64,000 nucleotides of DNA from Neurospora intermedia (Eukaryota > Ascomycota > Sordariomycetes > Sordariales > Sordariaceae): NCBI GenBank assembly GCA_037102815.1, contig BTPP01000003.1, positions 1,674,001-1,738,000 on the forward strand, given 5' to 3'. Of the stretch, positions 13,001 through 23,432 are shown in pieces. The translations under genes were made by a program, and so were the position numbers. Under the pieces are notes generated by a model that saw only the letters and a program-made list of their open reading frames with translations, did not search any database and was not told the origin of the DNA. Every line of letters starts with the position of its first letter. The stretch's first letter is position 1.

Positions 13001-13281
13001 CGCAATTACTACTCTCATTATTAAATATAAGAAAAATAATTGTATAAAGCAATCTCTTATCCCTTAAATAAAGAATACCTACCCTTATTTATTAAATAAA
13101 GGGAGCGGGATTAAAACTACAATTATTATAATTACAATTATCGGTCGGGGTTTTAAGGTATTAGACTCAGCGATTTATTAACGAGGCGATTCCTATACGT
13201 ACGCAATAATAGTAAAGATTAATTGCGTAATAAAAAAAAAGTTTTATATTATAAATATAATAGTTAAAAGGTATAATTAAC

Positions 13282-13537
13282 TATTACGGACAAAGGGTAG
13301 ATAGTAGATGTAATTATACGTAATTGTACGAAGGAGAAAAGAAGAGAAGTGCAGCCGAATGCCCGGAAGGCTGGCCTTATAAAGGCGACCGTCGGCGGGT
13401 CTAACCGACCCGCGGCAGGCAGCGTTCTAACCAATTAGCTACCAGCAATTCGCCGGCAGTAATGATAGCGTATAGTAGTCTTAGAAGCTGCTGTACGCTG
13501 GTACCAGGCACAAGGCACACAGGCTAGCCCTGTGACA
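13282..13537 (-). repeat. 5' LTR of Gypsy-B (less mutated end)
   Basis: A 256-bp match to 6335-6590. Its right-hand 80 bp keep CpA/TpG-rich sequence (GGTACCAGGCACAAGGCACA) that is TpA-rich in the partner. On the - strand it contains TTTATAAGG (about 13376-13384), a possible TATA box for the element, and an internal hairpin GCGGGTC/GACCCGC (about 13395-13413). Confidence 0.9.
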
Positions 13538-13799
13538 GTACCCCTTTATATAGAGTAAACGTTAAATTAATTATAGTTAAAATAGTAATTATAATCGTTT
13601 AAAATAACGCGGGTAAATTATAATTATATTTAGAAATGAAATTATTAATAAAGATTTATAAAAATTAGCGGAGTATACGAGGGTTAATAAATTCGGGCGT
13701 AGAATTAAACTTAATTAGTAGGTATTTATTCCTATCGAATATAAAAATTAATTTAATACCTTATTATTTTATTAATTTCTCTCTTTAGTTTATTCTTAT

Positions 13800-16700
13800 A
13801 TATAATATAACTACCTATTTTATTAAAATATATAACTCCTATAATATTAAACGGACGAAGTAAGTTATTTTTATTATAGTTAAATCCCCGGCCGTCGAAA
13901 TTATCCTCGGTTACCCCTAACTTTATAAATAAAACCCTAATATTAATTAGTAGTAATAGTTATTTTAATTTCGTATCGAAGCTGGCGATCTTATATTAAA
14001 TATAATACCGGTAAAGGAAGTATATAATATTGTAACCGTCCTAATAGGACTATAGTAGGATTTAATTCTACTATTAGACCCTCGAAAAATAGTAAGGGTA
14101 AAGGAGGGTTTCTACCCTCCTACGTATATAAATATCCTATTCAAAATCCCCTCTTCCTTAATATTAGAATTTATAACCCTACTTATTATATTAAATTCGG
14201 TTAAAATACTTCCGGTCTTTACTTCCCTAATAAAGGTCTTTCGGGTAGTATTTAATAGTATCTACCCTACCCTAATACCCCCCGCAGAATTAGTATTACT
14301 ATAACCCCTAGAATTATTAAAAGAAATAAAAGGCGAATTTACTATCCTTAAATTAATTATTTTACTAGAACATAAAGAATTCTAATTAGTATTCGAAGTT
14401 TCGGCGGCACCCCTACCCTAATATAACCGGTTAAAATATTATATTAATCTAATTAAAGGGGAGTCGGCGCTTTAAGGATTGATTTATATATTAAACGTTA
14501 AAGAATTAGAAATATTATACAAATAATTAGTAGAGGTACTTTAAAAGGGGTAGATTTGTCCCTCTATTAACCTAACGGGCGCCCTTATTATTTTTATTCT
14601 AAAGAAGGGTAGAAAATTAAAACTTTATATTAATTTTAAAATATTAAATAAAATTATAAAGAAGAATCGGATAGCGTTACCCTTTATTTAGGAAATTCTA
14701 AATTGGTTATTATCGATTAAAGTCTTTATTAAATTAAATTTAAAAGACGTATACTATAGGATTCGGATTCGGGAGGGAAACGAAGAGAAAATAGTATTTT
14801 GTACAAAGTATAAATACTATAAATTCTTAATTATATTAATAGGGTTAGCGAACGTACTAACGATATTTTAAATATATATTAATAATATATTAGTAGGGCT
14901 AATAAATATAATATATATTATTTACTTTAATAATATTCTAATTTATAGTAAGAATAAAGAAAATTATATTAATTATATTAAGGAAGTCCTTTAACGGTTA
15001 TAAAATTAGGATTTCTATATAAACTTAAATAAATATAAATTTTATATAAAACGGATATCGTTTCTAAAATATATTATTTCTCTGGAGGGTATATTAATAA
15101 ATTTAGAGAGGGTCGCAATAATTGTAGAATAGAAAGCTCCGGCGAACGTTTATAATATTTAAATTTTCTTAAAGTTTATAGGATTCTATTAGCGCTTTAT
15201 AATATTATATTTTAAAGTAATTACACTCTTAATAGAATTATTAAAAGGTAATAAATGGAGGTTATTTGAACTTATAAAAGAAGCGAAGGAAGCGTTTGCG
15301 GAATTTAAAAAACTATTTTAGGAAGTTCTTATATTGCGCTACTTCGACCTAACGTTATAAATCCGAATAAAGATGGACGTATTAGACTTTGTAATTAGAA
15401 TAATTCTTATATAATTATATAATAATAAATAGTATTTAATAATTTTCTTTTCGAGGAAAAAATCGCCGGAAGAAATAAAATATAGGGTCGGGGATAGAAA
15501 ACTATTAGTAATTATAGGAATATTAAAGGTATAAAAGTAATATTTATTATATATAGATAAATTATTCCTAATAATTATAAATTATTTAAATTTATAGTAT
15601 TTTCGAAATAAAGAGCGGGTTAGTACGAAATAGAATTAATAAATATTAGAATTAGTAGTATATAACTTCGGGATTAAATATTGGCCGGGAAAGTTAAATC
15701 CGGCGGATAAATTATCGAAGAAATTACAATTATAAGGAAAAGAATTGGAAATAGGGGGCGACTACCTATTAATAAAAATTATTAAAGGAAGTAAAGAAAA
15801 AAGCCGGGTAATAAAAGAAGGTTAGGTATTAAAAGTACTAATAAAACAGGTAATTTTAATTAGAAAGGAGGTTTAAAAAATAGCGGTAGAAGAGAGGGAA
15901 TAACGATAAGATATAGGCAAAACGGAAGAAGGTTGGATATCGGAGGACGAAGGAATCGAATTATAAGAAAAAAAGTAAAATTCGAAGGAGGATAGTAAAA
16001 TAAATAAGGAGGGGAAAAAGCGAAAGGAAGTTAAAAGTAATAATAGAAAGGATAAAATAATAAAAAAAAGGGTAAAATTCGTAAGTAAAACCGCCGTTAA
16101 ATTAGGGAAGGAGAACGAAAGTATTATAATAGGGAATATAGGCGGGTATATAATAATAGTAAAAATATAGAAGGATAAAAAATAATTACTATTATTAGAA
16201 TAATAATTATTAGAAGCGTAGAAGGAAGATTTATTTATTATTAAAAAAACGTAGAAAAATAGCGAAGGGAAGAAACGGACAAAGAATTAAAAAATAGAGG
16301 AAAACGGAACTCTATAGTATTAATATTAAATTTATATTTTAGAACATATACGGGCCGAACTATTCTACGCCTACTATAATATAGCGACGGCCGAATACCC
16401 GGGCTAAAGGAAGATATTAAAATATATTAATTAATTCTATTACTAACCTACTATTATAACCGACGTCGAGGTATACGTTTGCGAATACCCAATGTATTAA
16501 AAGGCTAAGCCCTATAACTACCGACTATACGGATTATTAAAGTCGCTACCTATCCTTATTATTCTTTAACAAAATATTTCGTATAATTTTATTATTAAAT
16601 TACTAAAATTATTTAACCCCGTATTTAATCGGACCTACGATACAATTTTCGTTATTATTAACCGCTTTACTAAATACGCCTTATATATTCTTATATAAAA

Positions 16701-17640
16701 AATAATTAACGTTCGGCAATTTATATTCCTCTTCTAATAATATATTTTTTAATAATTTAACCTCCCGGATTCTATTATATTAAATAGAAATAACCTTTTT
16801 ACAAACTAATTTTAAAAAATTTATTACGAACTCTTAAATATTTATAGACGTTTCAATATAATTTAATACCCTTAAATAGACGGATAAATAAAGAGGTAGA
16901 ACTAAAATTTAGAATTATACCTTCGGATCTTTTATAATATAAAATAAATTAATTAGGCTAAAAAAATTATATTTATATAGTAAACGTATAATAATTATTT
17001 TTATACTACTATTGGAAAGTCCCCTTCGGAATTACTCTTCGAATATTATTTTCGGGGATTAGCGGATCTAAAGCGAAGGTGAAGGATGGTCCTTCTTATA
17101 ATAATTATTAATTAAATTAACGAATTACTTCGGGGACGGTTAAAAATTATAGTAATTTTAGAGGTTATTAACTAAAGGTATACGAAATAGTATAATAAAA
17201 TTTAAAAATCAAAGGAATTTAATATTAAGAATTAAATTCTATTTAGTACGAAGTATATTAAATAATGCTACCCAAGTACTAAATTAGTAGATAAATTTTT
17301 AAAACCTTTTTAAATTATTAAAGTCGTTAGAGAAAAAAAGATAGTATACTAATTTATATTCCCTATATATTACTAAATCTATTTAATATTCCCTATTATT
17401 CTCCTAGAGCTATACTATAGGGATCCCGCTATAGTAACGCTACAAAGGAAAATTGTAAATATTAAGGAAAATAATATTTAGTATAAAATTAAGGTAATTA
17501 TAAAGTATTATAAATCTAGCTATTAATATTAATTCTAGGTCAAATAAAAGGAGTATCTGGACAACGAGAATTCGTAGGTATTATAAAAGGATATAAATTA
17601 CCCGGACTTTCTTAAAGAATACGAAGCTAGGGAAATATAA
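13800..17640 (+). pseudogene. Pol of Gypsy-A copy 1 (RT, RNase H, integrase, chromodomain), RIP-inactivated
   Basis: Read through stops on +, the domains come in Ty3/gypsy order. RT is at about 14290-14990, with VFIKLNLKDVYYRIRIREGN, a conserved GLAN, and YFNNILIYS, where a YLDD box has decayed to FNN. RNase H is at about 15340-15720 (FFSRKKSPEEIKY, YLNL, WPGKLNPADKLSKK). Integrase is at about 16330-17150, with zinc-finger spacing in the first part, then a core with NLPDSII and YELLNIYRRF. The C-terminal chromodomain is at about 17530-17640 (KEYLDNENS, KDINYPDFLKEYEARE). Chromodomains direct chromoviruses to methylated H3K9 chromatin. Many CAA/CAG-to-stop changes show it is dead. Confidence 0.85.
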
Positions 17641-17715
17641 TAGTAGTATATTAGCGGTAGGCCGACTACTAAATTAATAAAAATTAATTAAATAAAAGTA
17701 AAAGAATAATAATTA

Positions 17716-18080
17716 TTAAAAGACGTAAAGTAGAAATATAAAACGCAAACGTAAAACGTAAAATATAAATATAAAACGTAGACGGGAAATATAAATGTAA
17801 AACGTAAATGTAAAATGCAAGATATAAACGTAAGACGTAAATAAAAAGATAAGACGCAAACGTAAAACGTAAATATAAAATGCAAATATAAAATGCAAAA
17901 TAGAAGATATAAAGTAGAGATATAAAGTAGAAATATAAAGTAGAAATATAAGGTAAAGATACTAAAGTAGAAATATAAAGTAGAAATATAAAGTAGAAAT
18001 ATAAAGTAATAATATAAAATATAAACGGGGAAGGTAATATAAAAATATAAAATATAAATGTAAAATATAAATATAAGATG
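17716..18080 (+). repeat. 13-bp tandem array in the 3' part of Gypsy-A copy 1
   Basis: Degenerate 13-mers such as AAAGTAGAAATAT and AAACGCAAACGTA repeat about 28 times between the end of pol and the 3' LTR. The same array, inverted, is in copy 2 (about 28040-28440), so it belongs to the element. Because 13 is not a multiple of 3, long frames across it on the complementary strand give repetitive Phe/Leu/Arg peptides; I do not regard these as genes. Confidence 0.85.
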
Positions 18081-18839
18081 TAGAATAGAGATGTTAAATA
18101 GAATAAAAGATAGGGAGGGAAGGTAGCTTAGATTCTTCGTAGAAAATTAATAAAACGTTAAATAAAATATAATTTATATTATTTATTATTATCCTAAATG
18201 AAAAATCCCTAATAGTATCTACTATTGTTAATATAAGATTAAAATCTATAATTTTAAAAGAAATATTCCTATATATTACTGTACCTATTAATAATATTTG
18301 TAAATATTACTTTATACTATCTACTTATAATCCTCCTGCGTAAATTCTAATAATTCGTCCAACTTCCTATCTAGTAATATTAACTTCCTATTAACCGACT
18401 AATACTAAGGGCTATAGCTACGACCGGGGGAGGGGGGGATATAAATAAGAATATTCGGTATAAAAATATATATAAGGGAGTTAATAAGGGCTACCGGATT
18501 AGTATTAATATTAATATTATTAATACTATAGTAATTTAACTTTAAATAGCCTTTATAATTAAAATTAGAAGCGTAAAGTATTTTAAGTAATATTGTAGGG
18601 AGACTATTATTAACTAGGCGTACTTATATAATTATTTAAAACGCCGCCGTAGAATAATATAATTATTATAAGAGGGGGGTAGGTAGGGGGCTATCGGTAT
18701 TAGTAAGGTGTATAATTTTAGCCGCTATATTCTATATAGTATTTTGTAAATTGTAAATACTACGGAGGACTTCGAATATATAGCGGCGCAGTGATAGCGA
18801 ATATTGCGATGTCTCGTTGAATTCTAGAAAGAAAAGATA

Positions 18840-20990
18840 CAGTAAGGTCTTCTGTTCCAGCAACCCCCAAAATTTGGGTAAAGGGGTTGCCAGAACAGAG
18901 GGGGTTGCTGGGACTAGGGTAGGGTGCACGGGCCGCACTACCAGAACATTGATTTTCTAGTAAATTTATACCAAAATAAATAATATGCAGATAATTTCAA
19001 GCGCTTTTTTTACCTCCCAGCCAGCTATCCAACGTTCTTTATTCCATCTTTTTCCTAATATCCTCCTCCAGCTTCCTCTTGAGTGTACGGATTATACGTA
19101 AATTATCAGTATTATAAATATCTATAGTATTAAGAAGAAGGATAAAGTCGTTAATATAACTAATACCCTACTTAGGTATAATAATAGGGGGCGGGTAGTA
19201 GAGTTCTTCATTAGAATCTTAATCGTTATTTTTATCTATATAAAGGTCTTTAAATCTATTGATTATTAATTCCAGTATAGTATTAGGATTAATAGGCTCG
19301 CAGTCGGATTCCTCCTCTTTAAAGGGATTTAGGAAGTTATTAATAGCTATAGCTAACCGATTTGTAACGTTTATCAAGACTACTACTTGGTTGAAGAGAT
19401 TAACTATCCTATCCTATTATTAGGAGAACTATTGGATTAACGGGGTAACGGGCACTCCCAATACAATTAACTTCTTCCAACAAGCAGCGATAGTATTACA
19501 ATAAATATTATTGAACTATACTTCTAATATCTACGGCAAAGCGACTACTAAATTTATTTCTTTTAGTGGGTTGAAATAAGGATCGTTATCGATAGTATTA
19601 ATAATCCACTTTAAGAATTCCCTTCTATATAGACGCTTAAAGTAAAAGATAATACCCTAATCCAACGGTTAATATCGTAAAGTATTATTTGGGGGGATAA
19701 ATATAATCTTAATATAATTAAGGGGAGGGACGAGCTCGAGTACAGCCTTATAGGGAAGGAAGTTATCGAATAGAAGGAGGTATAATTGGCCTAGTTTTGT
19801 ACGTTCAAAATAGGCAAAGAAGTCTTTATACTACATCTCTATTAACCCTATTGTGAACTATGCCTTTTAATTATTATACTAGTAGATTTTATAGGCATTA
19901 AAGTTGAATTTCCTTAAAGCGATAAGGACCTTTGCTTTATTAATAACCTAAATCTTATACCGGTTATTACTAGTATTATTGTTCGTGAAGGCTAGCATAA
20001 TACGTAATTTATCCTGCTTCAAATTAGGGCGTTAGGCGGTAGTTAAACCCGACAATAGGAATATCTTCTAAAAATACGCTATCTAATCCATATTGTAGCG
20101 GTTACCGGGCGGGGTAATAACAATAGTAATACAAATAGCTTCCATCTAGCAAGCTACATCCTTAATAGTCTTTACTAATACTACCTCCCTATAAAAGTAC
20201 CTACCCATAATCTTAAACCTCTTTTTAAATAAGATGGACTACTTTCTCCTAAAAGTAGGGAAGGGTTCGATAGGGCTACCCTTACAGGCTTCCTCCACAT
20301 CTTTCTAAATCTAAATAGCCTTGTATTATAAAATCTCTATACTAGTAGGCACGCCGTAAAACTCCATCTCGATTTACTAAGTATATAAAATCTTCTCCAA
20401 TACTAGGAATTAACTACAAAGAACCTTAGTTCGCTTCTCGAAATTAATAGCCTTAATTAAACGATCGTCGTCAAGGCAATCGTAACGTAGGCTAAAGATA
20501 CGGGACACTTAGGTTTTATTAAAACGAAGCTAGTATTGTTTAGTAGCCCAATTGGTTATCGCATTAAGGGATAGCTTTAACAATTGAATCTTATACTATT
20601 TGCGAATAGTTTTCTTCTAAATAAGGGTAATAGAGACGCCCATAATTGAATCTACGGACAAAATGACCGAAAGGGAGTCTGAATAGAGTATTAGAACTAT
20701 TAGCGACGTTAGATCTCTTATTAGAATTAAGGAATTACTTAGTTTAATAGAGTTGTAGGATTATAAAAGTGGTTGAGAGTGTGCAAAATGGCTAGATTGC
20801 GTGCGATTTGGGGATATTTTGGTAGGGAACCCCCTAATTACTAGGTATATTTACGAGTAACTTTTTGATATTTTGTTGCAAGTTGCTCGGTTGCGCTTAC
20901 TAAGCCAAAAAATCGAAATTTTATACTGGGGGTTGCCGCTACAGGGGGGGTTGCTGCAACTGGGGGGTGTCAGAACAGGGGACCTTACTG
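18840..20990 (-). mobile_element. pogo/Fot1-type Tc1-mariner DNA transposon nested in Gypsy-A copy 1
   Basis: A 2151-bp element with termini CAGTAAGGTC...GACCTTACTG and TSD TA (18838-18839, 20991-20992). The unoccupied TA and its flanks (GATATTAGCG) are preserved in Gypsy-A copy 2 at 27301-27302. The inverted termini extend about 20 bp and are followed by subterminal GCAACCCCC/GGGGGTTGC motifs in both orientations. It is visibly richer in GC and CpA than the surrounding retroelement, so it has seen less RIP. Confidence 0.92.
19050..20600 (-). pseudogene. DDE1 (CENP-B/pogo-like) transposase, inactivated
   Basis: Reading - through stops gives the order expected for a pogo/Fot1 transposase. An N-terminal DNA-binding part (RLIKAINFEKRTKVL) precedes a segment with PPGNRYNMD at the first aspartate. 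LLLFDNF follows at the second, then IKIIFIPPNNTLRY with PLD-GII and FKRLYRR. The C-terminus is basic and predicted helical (RTLKRKLEEDIRKKME). Several stops are TAA or TAG where glutamine is usual, as in RY-stop-PLD-stop-GII. These enzymes cut and paste at TA sites. This copy cannot be functional. Confidence 0.85.
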
Positions 20991-21003
20991 TATTAGCGAC
21001 GTG

Positions 21004-21069
<66 letters not shown>
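21004..21069 (+). repeat. Poly-A tract (66 A) in Gypsy-A copy 1
   Basis: An uninterrupted run of 66 A lies 12 bp after the pogo TSD. The homologous tract in copy 2 is 19 T on + (27272-27290). It is therefore part of Gypsy-A rather than of the pogo element, and its length differs greatly between copies. Assembly of such a run may be inexact. Confidence 0.85.
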
Positions 21070-21070
<1 letters not shown>

Positions 21071-22339
21071 GGGCCTTTAGTCTAGCAGATATTTAGGCCA
21101 ATCCTCTCAAGAGCTTCGCGTAGATTTAGGGCTAGGGCGCTTGTGAACGCCTAAGTTAATATAATATTATATTTTAGGTAAGTAAAAGGACGAATATTAT
21201 TAGAAAATAGGAAAGAGAATAGCCGAACGAAGATTAATAATAGGTATAAAGTAAGAGGAAAGGAAAGATAGAATAGGAAAGGGAAAATAGAGAAGGAAAA
21301 TAAACGTATTAATTGGGCGCTTTAGGGAGGCGGAGGTTAATACGTAAATATATAGTAGTAAAGTGTATATTTGTAAGGGGGGCGGGCGTAGGCGAGGGGG
21401 GGGCGGATATAGTAATAAAAGTAAGGATAGGAAAAAGAAGAAGAAGAGAGGCGAAAGGGGTAGGTGGAAGGGATATTATATAAATGAAAGAGGAGGTTTT
21501 TATATAAATATAAATTGTAATAAACGAATATAATTTTAAGTAAATAAATATAAAATAATGTAGGGTAGGAAAAATATTAGGTAAATATAAGAGTAGTAGG
21601 AAGGAATAAACGGAAGGATAAAACGAGGGTAATAGTTAAAAGGGGAGGGACGGGATAAATAAGTAATAAAATAACTATAAAAAAGTAAGAGAGAAGGGTA
21701 GGAAAGGGAAGGTATATAGTTCGGATTATAATAGAGAGAATAGAAATTATAATTAAAAATTATACTATTAAAATAAAAGGAATAATATAAAAAGTAAGGC
21801 GAAGGTAATGGAAAGGTATTTAGGAAGGTACAATATTAGTAAGGGGGCTTAAGGTAGGACCGGCGCTTAAAATTATAAGAGGCGAAGGAAGGAAGCGAAA
21901 ATCCTAAAGATAGAACCTATAGGGAGGGGGATTATATTCAAATATTATAGTAAACTATAATAAGTACAAATTAAAGAAAATACTATATAAGTAGAACTCC
22001 GAGGGTTAATTATAATAATATTCTTAAAGTACGTAAGAGGTTTAGCGAAAAGCGTTTTGGAGTTCGATTATATAAGTATCCTATAGTAGGTATAAATAAT
22101 AGAAAGTATTTTATAAAAGTATTAAACCGTATAGCGGATATTAATAATAGAGAGTATCCTACGAGAAGAATAAAAGGGTATTAGTATTCTAAAGTACTTA
22201 TTAATATTTTTAAATTTAATATAGCGCCCGTCGTTAAATAAACCGATATTCGCTACCTTGTACGTCTGTTGGGTGCTAGTTTAAGTAACGGTCGGGAATC
22301 TAGCTAACTCTTTATATTGGATACCGGTTTTATACCTAT

Positions 22340-22870
22340 ATTTAGAACTTAGGGGAACGGATATTACAATACCGATATTCTAACGGGCGGCTCGCTGCAT
22401 TAGGAGTTTATAAAAATAGATATTATAATACTAATATTCTAGCGGGCGGTTCGCTATATTGGGAGTTTATAAGAATAGATATTATAATACTAATATTCTA
22501 ATAGGCGGCTCGCTGTATTTAGAGCTTATAAGAAGGAATATTCTAATACCGATACTCTAGCGGGTGGTTCGCCGTATTAGGAATTTATAAGAATAGATAT
22601 TATAATACCGATATTCTAGCGGGCGGCTCGCTGTATTTAGAGTTTATAAGAATAGACATCCTAATACTAATATTCTAGCGGGCGGCTCGCTGTATTTAGA
22701 GTTTACGAGAATAGATATTACAATGCCGATATTCTAGCGGGCGGCTTCGGGTCCGCATTTAGAGCTCGCGAGAATAAATATTATAATACCGATATTCTAG
22801 CAAGTAGTCTCGTATTTATATTGGGAATTCGTAAGAATAAATATTATTATATTAATATTCTAATAAACGG
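22340..22870 (+). repeat. 59-bp tandem repeats near the 3' end of Gypsy-A copy 1
   Basis: About nine units of 59-61 bp, each with a TATTCTAGCGGGCGGCTCGC core and a GAATAGATATTATAATAC half. The GC-rich core is unusually well preserved against RIP. A related array of about seven units, inverted, lies at 25670-26090 in copy 2. It is non-coding and sits between the poly-A region and the polypurine tract. Confidence 0.88.
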
Positions 22871-23086
22871 TTTGTAAATGGAGGAGCGGCTACAATGTCC
22901 GGGATACGGCGTCGGCGGCTATTATAAGTAATAGTTCGCTAAACCGGTAAACGAGGATAATAATATAGTCCGATAACGTAGCCTAATAATGCTACAATAA
23001 TATAATACTAACGCCCTCTACTATTTAACCGGAATCTATTATAAATTATAAAGGTTCTAAGGATAGAACCTATAAGGGGGGGGTCG

Positions 23087-23427
23087 TATTAGGAGGTTAA
23101 GAGTTTATATTTAAAAATACTCCAACGGCGGCTACTCCGCTCTATCGGCCGAAGCGGTAGACTAATAACGGTAGTGTTTATATTAGGTTAAATTTGTAAG
23201 AAGGATAATCCGATACTATATTAGAGCGCTAAACGAGTATAGGACTCTATAATACTCTTTAACGGATAGATAGAGTTTATATAAAGTATAAAAGAGGTTC
23301 AATATAGCGTAATTTATTATAGTCGGTAACTATTAATATATCTCTAGGTTGACCCCTAACTTACCGTCCCCTACGTATAGCTACGACCGTAGTTACCTCA
23401 GCCTACCCTTCGCCTACGTTCCTAATA
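23087..23427 (+). repeat. 3' LTR of Gypsy-A copy 1
   Basis: A 341-bp direct repeat of 4547-4887, starting TATTAGGAGG (RIP form of TGTTAGGAGG) and ending CCTAATA. It is immediately preceded by the polypurine-type run AAGGGGGGGGTCG at 23074-23086, which primes plus-strand synthesis in LTR elements. Confidence 0.92.
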
Positions 23428-23432
23428 TTATT

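Larger units (their letters stand above)
6335..13537 (-). mobile_element. Gypsy-B: Ty3/gypsy LTR retrotransposon nested in Gypsy-A copy 1
   Basis: A 7203-bp element with 256-bp LTRs (6335-6590 and 13282-13537) and a perfect TSD GTACC (6330-6334 and 13538-13542). The uninterrupted target survives in Gypsy-A copy 2 at about 32612-32616. Coding sequence is on -, so the right LTR is the 5' one. The purine-rich run GGGGAAG next to the left LTR fits a polypurine tract. Pol order on - is RT, RNase H, integrase. It belongs to a family distinct from Gypsy-A: different LTR and a different RT sequence. Confidence 0.92.
4547..23427 (+). mobile_element. Gypsy-A copy 1: chromodomain Ty3/gypsy LTR retrotransposon, interrupted by two later insertions
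   Basis: Bounded by 341-bp direct LTRs (4547-4887 and 23087-23427) and by TSDs CTACT (4542-4546) and TTATT (23428-23432), which differ only by two C-to-T changes. Order on +: LTR, primer-binding-site-like segment, gag, [Gypsy-B at 6335-13537], pol (protease region, RT, RNase H, integrase, chromodomain), 13-bp tandem array, [pogo element at 18840-20990], poly-A tract, 59-bp array, polypurine tract (23074-23086), LTR. Without the insertions it is about 9.5 kb, close to copy 2 (9.28 kb). Gag and pol contain numerous RIP stops. Confidence 0.9.

Noticed and set aside
17716-18080. Possible CRISPR-like array because of short regular repeats
   Set aside because: There are no spacers; units are contiguous 13-mers inside a retrotransposon of a eukaryote.
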